A stretch of DNA of 10,978 nt, taken from contig DMCH01000097.1 in assembly GCA_003446775.1 (NCBI GenBank), positions 26,582 to 37,559 of the forward strand. Reading direction: 5' to 3'. Each line of letters begins with the position of its first letter. Position 1 is the first letter of the stretch. The notes beneath the pieces are model-generated. The model saw nothing but the letters and a program-made list of their open reading frames with translations. It was not told the DNA's origin and did no database searches. A program made the translations under genes and the position numbers. Shown here piece after piece: positions 1-5,573 of this stretch. Source of the DNA: Chloroflexota bacterium. Its GTDB lineage: Bacteria > Chloroflexota > Dormibacteria > Dormibacterales > Dormibacteraceae.

Positions 1-2
1 CT

Positions 3-86
3 CCGGCCTCTCTCGACCTGACATCCGCAAAGCTCAACGTAATTTTCGGCGGCGTCAAGGTCATCCGCCCCGATCCATTCGCCTAA
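3..86 (+). CDS. 3' end of an unidentified gene
   Basis: An open frame enters from the left edge and ends at TAA (84-86). Its 27 visible codons contain no stop and encode a tail ending NVIFGGVKVIRPDPFA. The alternation of hydrophobic and polar residues looks like real protein, and the frame ends just before a non-coding gap that holds the terminator of the convergent cold-shock gene, which is where a plus-strand gene would be expected to stop. The fragment is too short to assign a family. No U-tract terminator for this strand is visible between 87 and 169. Confidence 0.5.
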   Translation, partial: PASLDLTSAKLNVIFGGVKVIRPDPFA

Positions 87-120
87 CCGTCTAGCGTCTG
101 TACGGGCGTCCCCAGGGGCC

Positions 121-152
121 AAAGAAAAAGGCCGGCGCCTCGGCGACCGGCC
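121..152 (-). terminator. Rho-independent terminator of the cold-shock gene
   Basis: On the minus strand GGCCGG (152-147) pairs with CCGGCC (135-130). A short GCC/GGC pairing is possible inside, and the stem is followed at once by TTTTTCTTT (129-121). A GC-rich stem plus a U-tract is the classic intrinsic terminator. It begins 18 bases past the stop codon of the cold-shock gene. The plus strand has no U-tract after the stem, so it should act in one direction only. Confidence 0.85.
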
Positions 153-169
153 CGTAAAGGTCAGCTCAG

Positions 170-373
170 CTACGCAAGCTTGATGCGATTCGCGCGCGGG
201 CCCTTCTGGCTCGCCTCGATCTCAAAGCTGACGCGCTCTCCCCCGGCCAGGGAGTCGTAGTTCACGCTCGAGTCGAGGCCGGTACGGTGGAAGAAATACT
301 CCTTCCCGTCTTCGGCGGCGATGAACCCGAACCCGCGGTCGGATACCAACTTCTTGATTGTGCCGGTCGGCAT
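170..373 (-). CDS. Cold-shock-domain protein (CspA-like)
   Basis: This encodes a 67-residue single-domain cold-shock protein, the usual family length. It binds single-stranded RNA or DNA in the cytoplasm, probably as an RNA chaperone. The sequence opens MPTGTIKKLVSDRGFGFIAA. RNP1 is RGFGFI (residues 13-18) and RNP2 is YFFHRT (26-31), and the protein ends in the usual basic GPRANRIKLA. Two positions are atypical: the tryptophan of the common KWFN segment is Leu9, and the RNP2 position usually FVHFS reads FFHRT. This variant is common in environmental phyla. The ATG at 373 is chosen because it gives the canonical N-terminus and has AGGAG (384-380) six bases upstream. A longer reading to 451 would add 26 residues that merely translate the leader hairpin. 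The gene is probably monocistronic, with its own terminator downstream. Confidence 0.93.
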   Translation of the reverse strand: MPTGTIKKLVSDRGFGFIAAEDGKEYFFHRTGLDSSVNYDSLAGGERVSFEIEASQKGPRANRIKLA

Positions 374-383
374 CTCCAACTCC

Positions 384-430
384 TCTTCTCGAAAGTAAAT
401 CACGCGAACGCTCGGGTCCTTTCGAGAAGA
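384..430 (-). promoter_or_regulatory. Leader hairpin next to the cold-shock gene's ribosome-binding site
   Basis: TCTTCTCGAAAG (minus strand 430-419) is the exact reverse complement of CTTTCGAGAAGA (395-384), giving a perfect 12-bp stem around a 23-base loop. The 3' arm ends on the first base of the AGGAG ribosome-binding site (384-380). In the transcript the stem would sit against the site and inside the ribosome footprint, so folding should lower initiation. Structured leaders that control translation by temperature are well known for cspA-type genes. That this one is a thermosensor is inference. It could instead be a protein-binding DNA palindrome, but the long loop and position favour RNA. 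Confidence 0.55.
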
Positions 431-472
431 ATCGACGACCGCGGCGAACATCGCTCGCGTCCGGGCGACGAA

Positions 473-502
473 ATTACCTTACCACGGCATCATCGGCCCC
501 AA
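473..502 (-). promoter_or_regulatory. Weak candidate promoter of the cold-shock gene
   Basis: On the minus strand TTGGGG (502-497) and GGTAAT (478-473) stand 18 bases apart. Transcription from here would give a leader of about 95 bases that includes the whole 384-430 hairpin. Both hexamers match the sigma-70 consensus only partly, so this is a guess from position and spacing. The 374-533 gap otherwise holds only the leader hairpin. I see no terminator for the upstream transporter gene. Confidence 0.2.
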
Positions 503-533
503 ACCAGGCCCGAGGCACGCCCGCGTGCACCCG

Positions 534-1400
534 TCAGAAGGCCAGCAATGCCACCCCCAACAGGGTGGCCATGGCGCCCGACAGCTTGAGTGCGGCGGCC
601 TGTCTTTCGCGCAGCCTCCACACACCCCAAACCGCCACCGCGACGATCGCGGTCTCGCGCACCGGGGCGACGACCGAGAGCGGCGCGATGCTCAAAGCCA
701 CGAGGACGAGCAGGTAGGCGACCCACATGAAGAGGCCGACGACAATCGCCTGCCACCAACTAACCGGATTCGGCACCAGCAGTCGCCCGGCTTCGATCGA
801 TGGACGCGCAAGACGTGCGCCCAGCCACCGCGCGACCACGAGCCCGGTCGCCAGGATCACCACCAGCAGCCAGCCGTACAGCCACGGCGCCGCCAGCCTG
901 ACCCCGACCCTGTCGATCGCCGTGTACGCCGCGATGGCAACACCGGTCGCCAGTGCAGGCAGGGTGGCGCGCCCGCTGGTTTGCGGGAGCGTGACCGCGA
1001 GGATGCCGGCGAGCAGCAGCCCCACGCCGATCAGTTGAGGCGTCGCGAGCCTCTCCCCCAGCAAGCCAAGACCGATGAGCACGGCGAGCAAAGGCGCCGA
1101 GCCACGCGCGATGGGGTAGACGACCGACACCTCACCGCGACGGTAAGCAGCCGACAGCAGAAATATGTAGGCGAACTCGAGCAGTGCAGACAGCGCCGCG
1201 AGGCCGGCCGCTTCGGTGGACAGGCCTGGCCGCCCCGCGATCAGCCAGGCCACGAATGCCGGCGGTGTCATCAACAGCGCGGCCGCCGCCGTCGCGCGGG
1301 TGAGCGTGTCCGTGGGGTCGCCGCTGACCTTGACGATCACGTTCCACGTGCCATGCATCGCGGCCGCGACCAGCGCGAGAGTGATCGCAATTGGGATCAA
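534..1400 (-). CDS. EamA/DMT-family membrane transporter
   Basis: This is an integral membrane protein of about 288 residues with roughly ten hydrophobic helices, the architecture and length of EamA (drug/metabolite transporter) permeases. The first helix reads IAITLALVAAAMHGTWN. Helix-capping YRRGEVSVVYPIARGSAPLL in the first half and PLSVVAPVRETAIVAVAVWG in the second are the matching positions of the two EamA repeats (proline plus small residues after a charged loop). The substrate cannot be read from sequence; amino acids, nucleosides or drugs are typical. The start is uncertain: TTG at 1400 has TATTGT nine bases upstream, TTG at 1409 would add MPA, and a GTG at 1487 would translate the hairpin repeat and is rejected. 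It lies downstream of the hydrolase at 1491, in the same direction, so co-transcription through the hairpins is possible. Confidence 0.85.
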   Translation of the reverse strand: MIPIAITLALVAAAMHGTWNVIVKVSGDPTDTLTRATAAAALLMTPPAFVAWLIAGRPGLSTEAAGLAALSALLEFAYIFLLSAAYRRGEVSVVYPIARGSAPLLAVLIGLGLLGERLATPQLIGVGLLLAGILAVTLPQTSGRATLPALATGVAIAAYTAIDRVGVRLAAPWLYGWLLVVILATGLVVARWLGARLARPSIEAGRLLVPNPVSWWQAIVVGLFMWVAYLLVLVALSIAPLSVVAPVRETAIVAVAVWGVWRLRERQAAALKLSGAMATLLGVALLAF

Positions 1401-1432
1401 GGCCGGCAAACAATAGCCCGGGTCTCCCCTCC

Positions 1433-1484
1433 CCCGCGAGGATCGCTGCGCGATCCGGCGGGACCTCCCCACGTGGTGGGGAGG
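1433..1484. repeat. Two adjacent intergenic hairpins
   Basis: Hairpin A pairs CCCGC plus GGATCGC (1433-1437, 1440-1446) with GCGATCC plus GCGGG (1450-1456, 1458-1462) around the loop TGC, with a small internal bulge. Hairpin B, one base later, pairs CCTCCCCAC (1464-1472) perfectly with GTGGGGAGG (1476-1484) around the loop GTG. Together they fill most of the gap between two minus-strand genes. Neither has a U-tract on the minus strand, so a standard terminator is unlikely. They look like a REP-type palindromic unit or a U-less attenuating structure after the hydrolase stop at 1491. Confidence 0.6.
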
Positions 1485-1490
1485 CAAGAC

Positions 1491-2243
1491 TCAGTGACTC
1501 GCCGTGCGCCGATCGCGGCCATTGCGGCGAACCCCGCGAGGTGCGTCGAGTTCGCGCGGACTTCTGGGTGGTCGTGAGAGCAGCCGGCCCAGGAGCCGAT
1601 AGACCTCGGGGTTGCTGACCAACCCGTTGTGGCTGCCCCAAACGGCGATCGACGGAATGTCGGCACGGATGCAGCTGCGAAAGTTCACCACATCGTCCTC
1701 TCGTGTGTAGATGGAGGTCGTCGGCACCGCAGGCGGCTGCCTCAGGTCGTAGGCGAATCGCCCTTCCTGGCGCATCCTGAGACCAAAGCCGATCTCGTTG
1801 GCGGTGCGGACGACACCGACCGCGGCCTGGGTCAGCGGAGTGATGTCCGACTGATCGGCGAGCGGCGAGCCGAGCGCGATCACCTGCTCGATGGCGTCCG
1901 GCCGGCGCTGCGCGAGCACCTTGGCGAGAAGACCGCCGCGGCTGTGCCCGACCAGTGTGACTCGCGCCGGATCGGTCGCCTGGATCTCGGCCAGGCGGTG
2001 GCGCAGCCCGGCGACCATGTGCTCCGACGCGCGCACGTTGAAATAGATCCCGGACACATAGGCGTGATACCCGATGCGCTGCAACCAGGTCCGCAGCACG
2101 GTCAGCGCCCAGTCGCCCGACAGGAAACCCGGCACCAGGAGCACCGGGCGGCCGTCGCCATGCGGCACGCCGCGACCACGGAAGACCGGATCCCGCAACA
2201 GGGCGGTCAGCTCGCGCAGAGCCAGCGGATCTGGGAGCCTCAT
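1491..2243 (-). CDS. Alpha/beta-fold hydrolase (lipase/esterase type)
   Basis: A 250-residue cytoplasmic alpha/beta hydrolase without a signal peptide. Counting from the ATG at 2243: the oxyanion segment LLVPGFLSGDW lies near residues 35-45, the nucleophile elbow GHSRGG near 99-104 (Ser101), a likely acid in YTREDDVVN (Asp183 or Asp184) and the His in GSHNGL (His205). The pattern of PGF loop, GHSRGG and a late GSH resembles triacylglycerol lipase or PGAP1-like esterases. It is clearly paralogous to the gene at 3838-4635: both share RDPVFRG, GRPV-L-PGFL-GDW, a WL-RIGY segment and SNPEVYR or LNPEVYR. The last 22 or so residues, rich in Arg and Pro, extend beyond the paralogue. The ATG at 2243 is preferred over the GTG at 2249 because TACCAT lies nine bases before it and there is no Shine-Dalgarno sequence. 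The substrate is unknown. It diverges from the TetR gene and may be under its control. Confidence 0.85.
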   Translation of the reverse strand: MRLPDPLALRELTALLRDPVFRGRGVPHGDGRPVLLVPGFLSGDWALTVLRTWLQRIGYHAYVSGIYFNVRASEHMVAGLRHRLAEIQATDPARVTLVGHSRGGLLAKVLAQRRPDAIEQVIALGSPLADQSDITPLTQAAVGVVRTANEIGFGLRMRQEGRFAYDLRQPPAVPTTSIYTREDDVVNFRSCIRADIPSIAVWGSHNGLVSNPEVYRLLGRLLSRPPRSPRELDAPRGVRRNGRDRRTASH

Positions 2244-2252
2244 CGGCACGGG

Positions 2253-2258
2253 ATGGTA
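2253..2258 (-). promoter_or_regulatory. Candidate -10 box for a leaderless hydrolase transcript
   Basis: TACCAT on the minus strand (2258-2253) ends nine bases before the ATG at 2243, the spacing expected when transcription begins at or next to the start codon. No Shine-Dalgarno sequence is visible. A -35 element is poor (TTCCGC, 2282-2277). The support is position, plus the same arrangement at other genes in this window. Confidence 0.35.
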
Positions 2259-2303
2259 GGCGGTCGGCGCGTTGGAGCGGAACGATCGGGCAGGGATGTT
2301 GGG

Positions 2304-2322
2304 TTGACATACTGTATGTTAA
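2304..2322. promoter_or_regulatory. Palindromic candidate operator for the TetR regulator
   Basis: The sequence TTGACATACTGTATGTTAA is an imperfect palindrome centred on the T at 2313. ACATAC (2307-2312) mirrors GTATGT (2314-2319) exactly, and the outer TT/AA also match, so eight of nine arm positions are symmetric. This is the size and form of many TetR-family operators. It begins ten bases before the TetR gene and sits in the 88-bp gap between the divergent start codons, so one dimer could control both directions. It also contains a consensus-like TTGACA (2304-2309), though no well-spaced -10 follows on the plus strand. The sequence is AT-rich compared with its GC-rich surroundings. Confidence 0.65.
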
Positions 2323-2331
2323 TGTGCTGGA

Positions 2332-2904
2332 GTGAACGGCCGGCATGACCTCGGCAAGCGGCAGGCGGGAGTCGACCGCACCCGTGCCGCCGTGCTGGCG
2401 GCCGCGCGCGAGCTGGTAGCGGCCGGCGGCGGCTCCGCTCTCAACGTTGGCGCTGTGGCACGCCGGGCGGGCGTCTCCCGGCTCACGATCTACAACCGGT
2501 TCGGCTCCCGATCCGAGCTGCTGCGAGCGGTCGTAGGCGAGGCGCACGCCCGGACTCGGCCGCCCGCCGCTAACGGAGCCACGGATCCTCGCGAGGAGCT
2601 TCGCGACCGCATCACCGCGGCTTGTGCGGTCTGGTCTTCCGACCCCGCCCTGTTCCGCGCCCTCCCAACGATGACGTCGACGGGCGACCCCGTCGCGATG
2701 AAGGATCGCGCCCTCGCCGAGAGGCTGGCTTCAGCCGACCAGCTCCGGCCCGGCTGCTCGCTGAAGGAGGCCGAGGACGTCATCGGCGCGCTTACCTCGT
2801 TCGCCGTCTTCGATCGACTCCACCAGGACGGCCGGCGCTCGTCAACCGCCATCGCCGAGATCCTGATGCGATTGGCGGGCGCGATCTTGAGTCCCGCGTC
2901 GTAG
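2332..2904 (+). CDS. TetR/AcrR-family transcriptional regulator
   Basis: A 190-residue protein, typical of the family. The N-terminal helix-turn-helix covers about residues 15-65, with the recognition segment VGAVARRAGVSRLTIYNRFG (39-58) followed by SRSELLRAVV, the standard TetR signature. The C-terminal half is helical and should bind a ligand and dimerise; its specificity cannot be read. The GTG at 2332 is used because it is the only start that keeps the N-terminal arm. GGA touches it directly, so a Shine-Dalgarno role is doubtful. The palindrome at 2304-2322 lies immediately upstream and suggests autorepression plus control of the divergent hydrolase. The next hydrolase gene starts ten bases after the stop codon, which implies an operon. 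The inducer is probably a substrate or product of these hydrolases, by inference. Confidence 0.9.
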   Translation: MNGRHDLGKRQAGVDRTRAAVLAAARELVAAGGGSALNVGAVARRAGVSRLTIYNRFGSRSELLRAVVGEAHARTRPPAANGATDPREELRDRITAACAVWSSDPALFRALPTMTSTGDPVAMKDRALAERLASADQLRPGCSLKEAEDVIGALTSFAVFDRLHQDGRRSSTAIAEILMRLAGAILSPAS

Positions 2905-2914
2905 GATTGACGCA

Positions 2915-3814
2915 GTGCGCCATAGGATCGCCGGCCTGGACGGCCCGGTTCACTACATCGACTTCGGCGGCCAGGGCAAGCCGTTGCTCATGGTCCACGG
3001 CCTGGGCGGCAATGCCCTGAACTGGATGGCGGTCGGTCCCGCGCTGGCTGAGCGCTACCACGCCATCGCCATCGACCTTGCCGGCTTTGGCCAGACGCCC
3101 CTCTACCACCGCTCGGCGACAGTCGGCGCCAACGCGGAGCTCGTGAACGCGTTCATCGAAAAGGTCATCGATGAACCGGTGGTCCTGATGGGCAACTCGA
3201 TGGGAGGCCACATTGCCGTGCTCGAGGCGGCCGACCACCCGCACAGGGTGACCGAGTGCATCCTTGTCGACCCCGCCATCCCCATCCCACTCGCGCACGC
3301 CCCGAGGCCAGACCCAACGATGCTTGGCGTGGCCGCGGCAGTTTCGATTCCGGGACTGGCTGAGGTGATTTTCGAGCGCAGGCTGCGCGACATGGGTGCC
3401 GAAACTCTCGTGCAGCGGTCGCTCGAGCTTGTCTGCGCCGATCCTTCGCAGGTGCCAGCCGACGTCGTCGAGGCTCACGTGCAGCTCACGCGAGAGCGGG
3501 GCCACCTCGGCCCTCAGGGCAGCCGCGCCTTCATCCAGGCCTCGCGCTCGATCGCGCTCAGGATGGCGGACCCACGCTTCTGGACGCGAGTGAAACGGGT
3601 CACGGCCCCGACGCTGGTGATCCACGGTTCGCTCGACCGCGTCATCCCGTTGGCAGCCGCGCGGGAGCTGGTGCGCCGGCGGCCTGACTGGACCCTGCGC
3701 GTCCTGGAAGGCGTCGGCCACGTGCCGATGATGGAGACTCCTGACCTGTTTCTGAGCGTTCTTCTGGAGTGGCTTGCAGATAGAATCGCCAGCGAGCCCG
3801 CTGCAGTTTCTTAA
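2915..3814 (+). CDS. Alpha/beta-fold hydrolase (MhpC/epoxide-hydrolase-like)
   Basis: A 299-residue classical alpha/beta hydrolase. The oxyanion-hole motif HGLGG lies at 28-32, the nucleophile elbow GNSMGG at 93-98 (Ser95), the acid in HGSLDRVIP (Asp241) and the base in GVGHVPMMETP (His269). All triad positions are intact. The cap region lies around 125-220. The Ser nucleophile makes it an esterase, C-C bond hydrolase or lactonase-type enzyme; a true epoxide hydrolase or haloalkane dehalogenase would carry Asp. The GTG start at 2915 has AGGA (2903-2906) eight bases upstream. It follows the TetR gene by ten bases and precedes the third hydrolase by 23 bases, so the three are probably one transcript. 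It is not closely related to the two flanking paralogues: its motifs and order of conserved blocks differ. The substrate is unknown. Confidence 0.9.
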   Translation: MRHRIAGLDGPVHYIDFGGQGKPLLMVHGLGGNALNWMAVGPALAERYHAIAIDLAGFGQTPLYHRSATVGANAELVNAFIEKVIDEPVVLMGNSMGGHIAVLEAADHPHRVTECILVDPAIPIPLAHAPRPDPTMLGVAAAVSIPGLAEVIFERRLRDMGAETLVQRSLELVCADPSQVPADVVEAHVQLTRERGHLGPQGSRAFIQASRSIALRMADPRFWTRVKRVTAPTLVIHGSLDRVIPLAAARELVRRRPDWTLRVLEGVGHVPMMETPDLFLSVLLEWLADRIASEPAAVS

Positions 3815-3837
3815 CGGAGATACGCTCAGAACTTAAC

Positions 3838-4635
3838 TTGGCTACGGCCTCACAACATCACAGCAAACGACGCGGGCGTTGGGAGGAGGTCGCAGCCTCA
3901 GTCCTCCCCGACCTCCGCCATCTGGGGACCTGGGACCCCGTCCCGCCGATGTGGCTCGAGGGCCGGATCTACCTCGAATATCTCAGGCTCATCCGCGATC
4001 CGGTTTTCCGCGGCGTCGAGGTCCCTCCAGGATTGGGACGCCCGGTCATCCTCATCCCCGGTTTCCTCGCAGGCGACTGGACGCTGCACACCCCGTACCA
4101 GTGGCTGCGACGCATCGGATACCGCCCGCAGATGGCAGGCGTCACCTTCAACGTCACGTACTCGGAGGTCATGCTGCGGCCGCTGCTCGACGCTCTGCAG
4201 CAGCTGCACCGCCGCACTGGCGCGCGCGTGTCGCTGGTAGGCCAGAGCCGCGGAGGCGTGCTCGCAAAGGTGCTCTCGCACCGCCAGCCCGAGCTCGTGG
4301 AACAGGTCATCACCCTTGGGTCGCCGCTCAACGATCCGTTCGACATCCATCCGCTGACGATGGCGGGCGTTCGGGCCGCTCATGTTTACAACGTCTTCCG
4401 CTACGGCCACCCGGCGTCCGTGGAGATGCGGTTCCTGCGCGACCTCGCGGCCCCGCCCCGGGTGCCCACCACCTCGATCTACTCGCGCTCCGACGGCGTC
4501 GTGAACTGGCGCGCTTGCCTGCGCCGTGATGTAAACGCGATCGAGGTCAGAGGCAGCCACGTCGGGCTGGCCTTGAATCCCGAGGTCTATCGGATCCTGG
4601 CCCACCTCTTGCCGGCTCCGTGGCGGCAATCGTGA
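3838..4635 (+). CDS. Alpha/beta-fold hydrolase, paralogue of the 1491-2243 gene
   Basis: Up to 265 residues. The oxyanion segment ILIPGFLAGDW is at 71-81, the nucleophile elbow GQSRGG at 135-140 (Ser137), a likely acid in YSRSDGVVNW (Asp219) and the His in RGSHVGLALNPEVYR (His241). Aligned by eye with the hydrolase at 1491-2243, conserved blocks run almost the whole length in the same order, so the two arose by duplication or share a recent common source. The start is uncertain. TTG at 3838 gives an extra 37-residue basic N-terminus with GGAGA 17 bases upstream, which is too far for a good ribosome-binding site. ATG at 3949 gives 228 residues and aligns exactly with the paralogue's start, but also lacks a clear ribosome-binding site. 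No signal peptide or membrane anchor is seen. Lipase or esterase activity is likely; the substrate is unknown. Confidence 0.83.
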   Translation: MATASQHHSKRRGRWEEVAASVLPDLRHLGTWDPVPPMWLEGRIYLEYLRLIRDPVFRGVEVPPGLGRPVILIPGFLAGDWTLHTPYQWLRRIGYRPQMAGVTFNVTYSEVMLRPLLDALQQLHRRTGARVSLVGQSRGGVLAKVLSHRQPELVEQVITLGSPLNDPFDIHPLTMAGVRAAHVYNVFRYGHPASVEMRFLRDLAAPPRVPTTSIYSRSDGVVNWRACLRRDVNAIEVRGSHVGLALNPEVYRILAHLLPAPWRQS

Positions 4636-4661
4636 CCATCAGCGACAGGCCCGGGTTGCTG

Positions 4662-4667
4662 TATAAG
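4662..4667 (+). promoter_or_regulatory. TATAAG box overlapping a possible ribosome-binding site
   Basis: TATAAG (4662-4667) ends eight bases before the ATG at 4676, and AAGGA (4665-4669) overlaps it. The element could be a -10 box for a leaderless transcript or simply part of a Shine-Dalgarno sequence with six-base spacing. No convincing -35 element is present. The two readings predict different 5' ends. Confidence 0.3.
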
Positions 4668-4675
4668 GAATCCCC

Positions 4676-5569
4676 ATGAGCAAGCGCAAGCGCTCCATAC
4701 CGAAAGAAACGCCTCCGGCCACACCGTCTGAAGGCAGCGAGGGCTCGCCCACCGTGCACGTCAGCTCGGACATGCTCGCCGGCAGCCCGGACATCTGGGC
4801 GCCCGGCAAGGACAAGCCCGTCGAAAGCTCCGACGTGGCGTCGGAGGTGACCTCAGAGGACGCCGCGCCCGCGGCGGAAACCCAGCCGGAGAGCGAGGAA
4901 TCGCCTTCGATGAGCGCAGTCGAACCCGCAACCGCCGAAGACCAGCAAAGTGAGGCGGTCGCCACTGAAACCGCCGTCAGCGTACCTCCACCTCCCACGT
5001 ACCAACCCCGGCCCCCGGCGTACGTGGCGCCAGGTTCCACCGCTCGCCGGGCCGGATCGACCGTTGCGTTCGGCGTGGTGCTGGTCGTATTGGGTCTGTT
5101 CGCTTTGTTGATCCAGTTCACGGGCTTCGATGCCGGCGAGAGCTGGCCTTTGTTCGTGGTCATCCCGGGCCTGACGCTTCTTATCGTCGGCTACATAAGC
5201 CTTGGCACCGGCGCGCTCATCCCGGGCGCGATCCTGACCGTGATCGGGCTGATCCTCGCGTACCAGAGCAGCACGGGCGACTGGCCCTCCTGGGCGTTCG
5301 CGTGGCCGCTGGTCGCCCCGGGTGGGGTCGGGCTGGGTCTCTTCCTGCAGGGCGTACGCAACCGCGATTCACACCTGCTCCGGCAGGGGCGCGTGCTCAT
5401 GTTCGTGGCCGCCATCATCTTCATGATCGGCTTCGTGATCTTCGCCACCATCTTCCGGATCAGCGACATGGATTACGGATGGTTCGGCAAGGCCGCTCTG
5501 CCGGTGCTCCTGATCGTGGTCGGGCTCGTGCTGCTCGCACGCAGCATCCAGCGCCGCCGATCGGCCTGA
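4676..5569 (+). CDS. Membrane protein with long disordered N-terminus and LiaF-like helices
   Basis: A 297-residue protein in two parts. Residues 1-125 are hydrophilic, acidic and rich in Ser, Glu, Pro and Ala, with a basic start (MSKRKR) and a proline stretch (SVPPPPTYQPRPP, 102-114); this part should be disordered and cytosolic. Residues 128-290 hold six hydrophobic helices (about 128-148, 157-175, 180-197, 206-225, 240-260, 271-290). The recurring pattern of a Trp-Pro or Leu-Pro entry followed by a Gly-Leu-rich helix (SWPLFVVIPGLTLLIVG, AWPLVAPGGVGLGLFL, ALPVLLIVVGLVLLARS) resembles the transmembrane repeats of LiaF/DUF5668 envelope-stress proteins. That likeness is by eye. The soluble C-terminal domain of LiaF is missing. 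The role is unknown; a membrane scaffold or stress sensor is possible. It ends four bases before the stop codon of the convergent GNAT gene. Confidence 0.8.
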   Translation: MSKRKRSIPKETPPATPSEGSEGSPTVHVSSDMLAGSPDIWAPGKDKPVESSDVASEVTSEDAAPAAETQPESEESPSMSAVEPATAEDQQSEAVATETAVSVPPPPTYQPRPPAYVAPGSTARRAGSTVAFGVVLVVLGLFALLIQFTGFDAGESWPLFVVIPGLTLLIVGYISLGTGALIPGAILTVIGLILAYQSSTGDWPSWAFAWPLVAPGGVGLGLFLQGVRNRDSHLLRQGRVLMFVAAIIFMIGFVIFATIFRISDMDYGWFGKAALPVLLIVVGLVLLARSIQRRRSA

Positions 5570-5573
5570 TCCG

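Noticed and set aside
374..451. N-terminal extension of the cold-shock protein up to 451
   Set aside because: It only translates the leader hairpin, is absent from the family, and the ATG at 373 has both the canonical N-terminus and a ribosome-binding site.
525..1577. Long open frame on the plus strand opposite the transporter
   Set aside because: Its translation is rich in Arg, Gln and His with no domain, which is typical of antisense frames in GC-rich genes. The minus strand carries a clear ten-helix protein.
2304..2332. TTGACA as the -35 of a standard TetR promoter
   Set aside because: At 16-18 base spacing no acceptable -10 hexamer follows; the hexamer is better explained as part of the palindrome.
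1132..2547. 471-codon minus-strand frame spanning hydrolase, operator and TetR gene
   Set aside because: It crosses two real genes and the intergenic operator, and its Arg/Pro-rich composition shows no recognisable domain.
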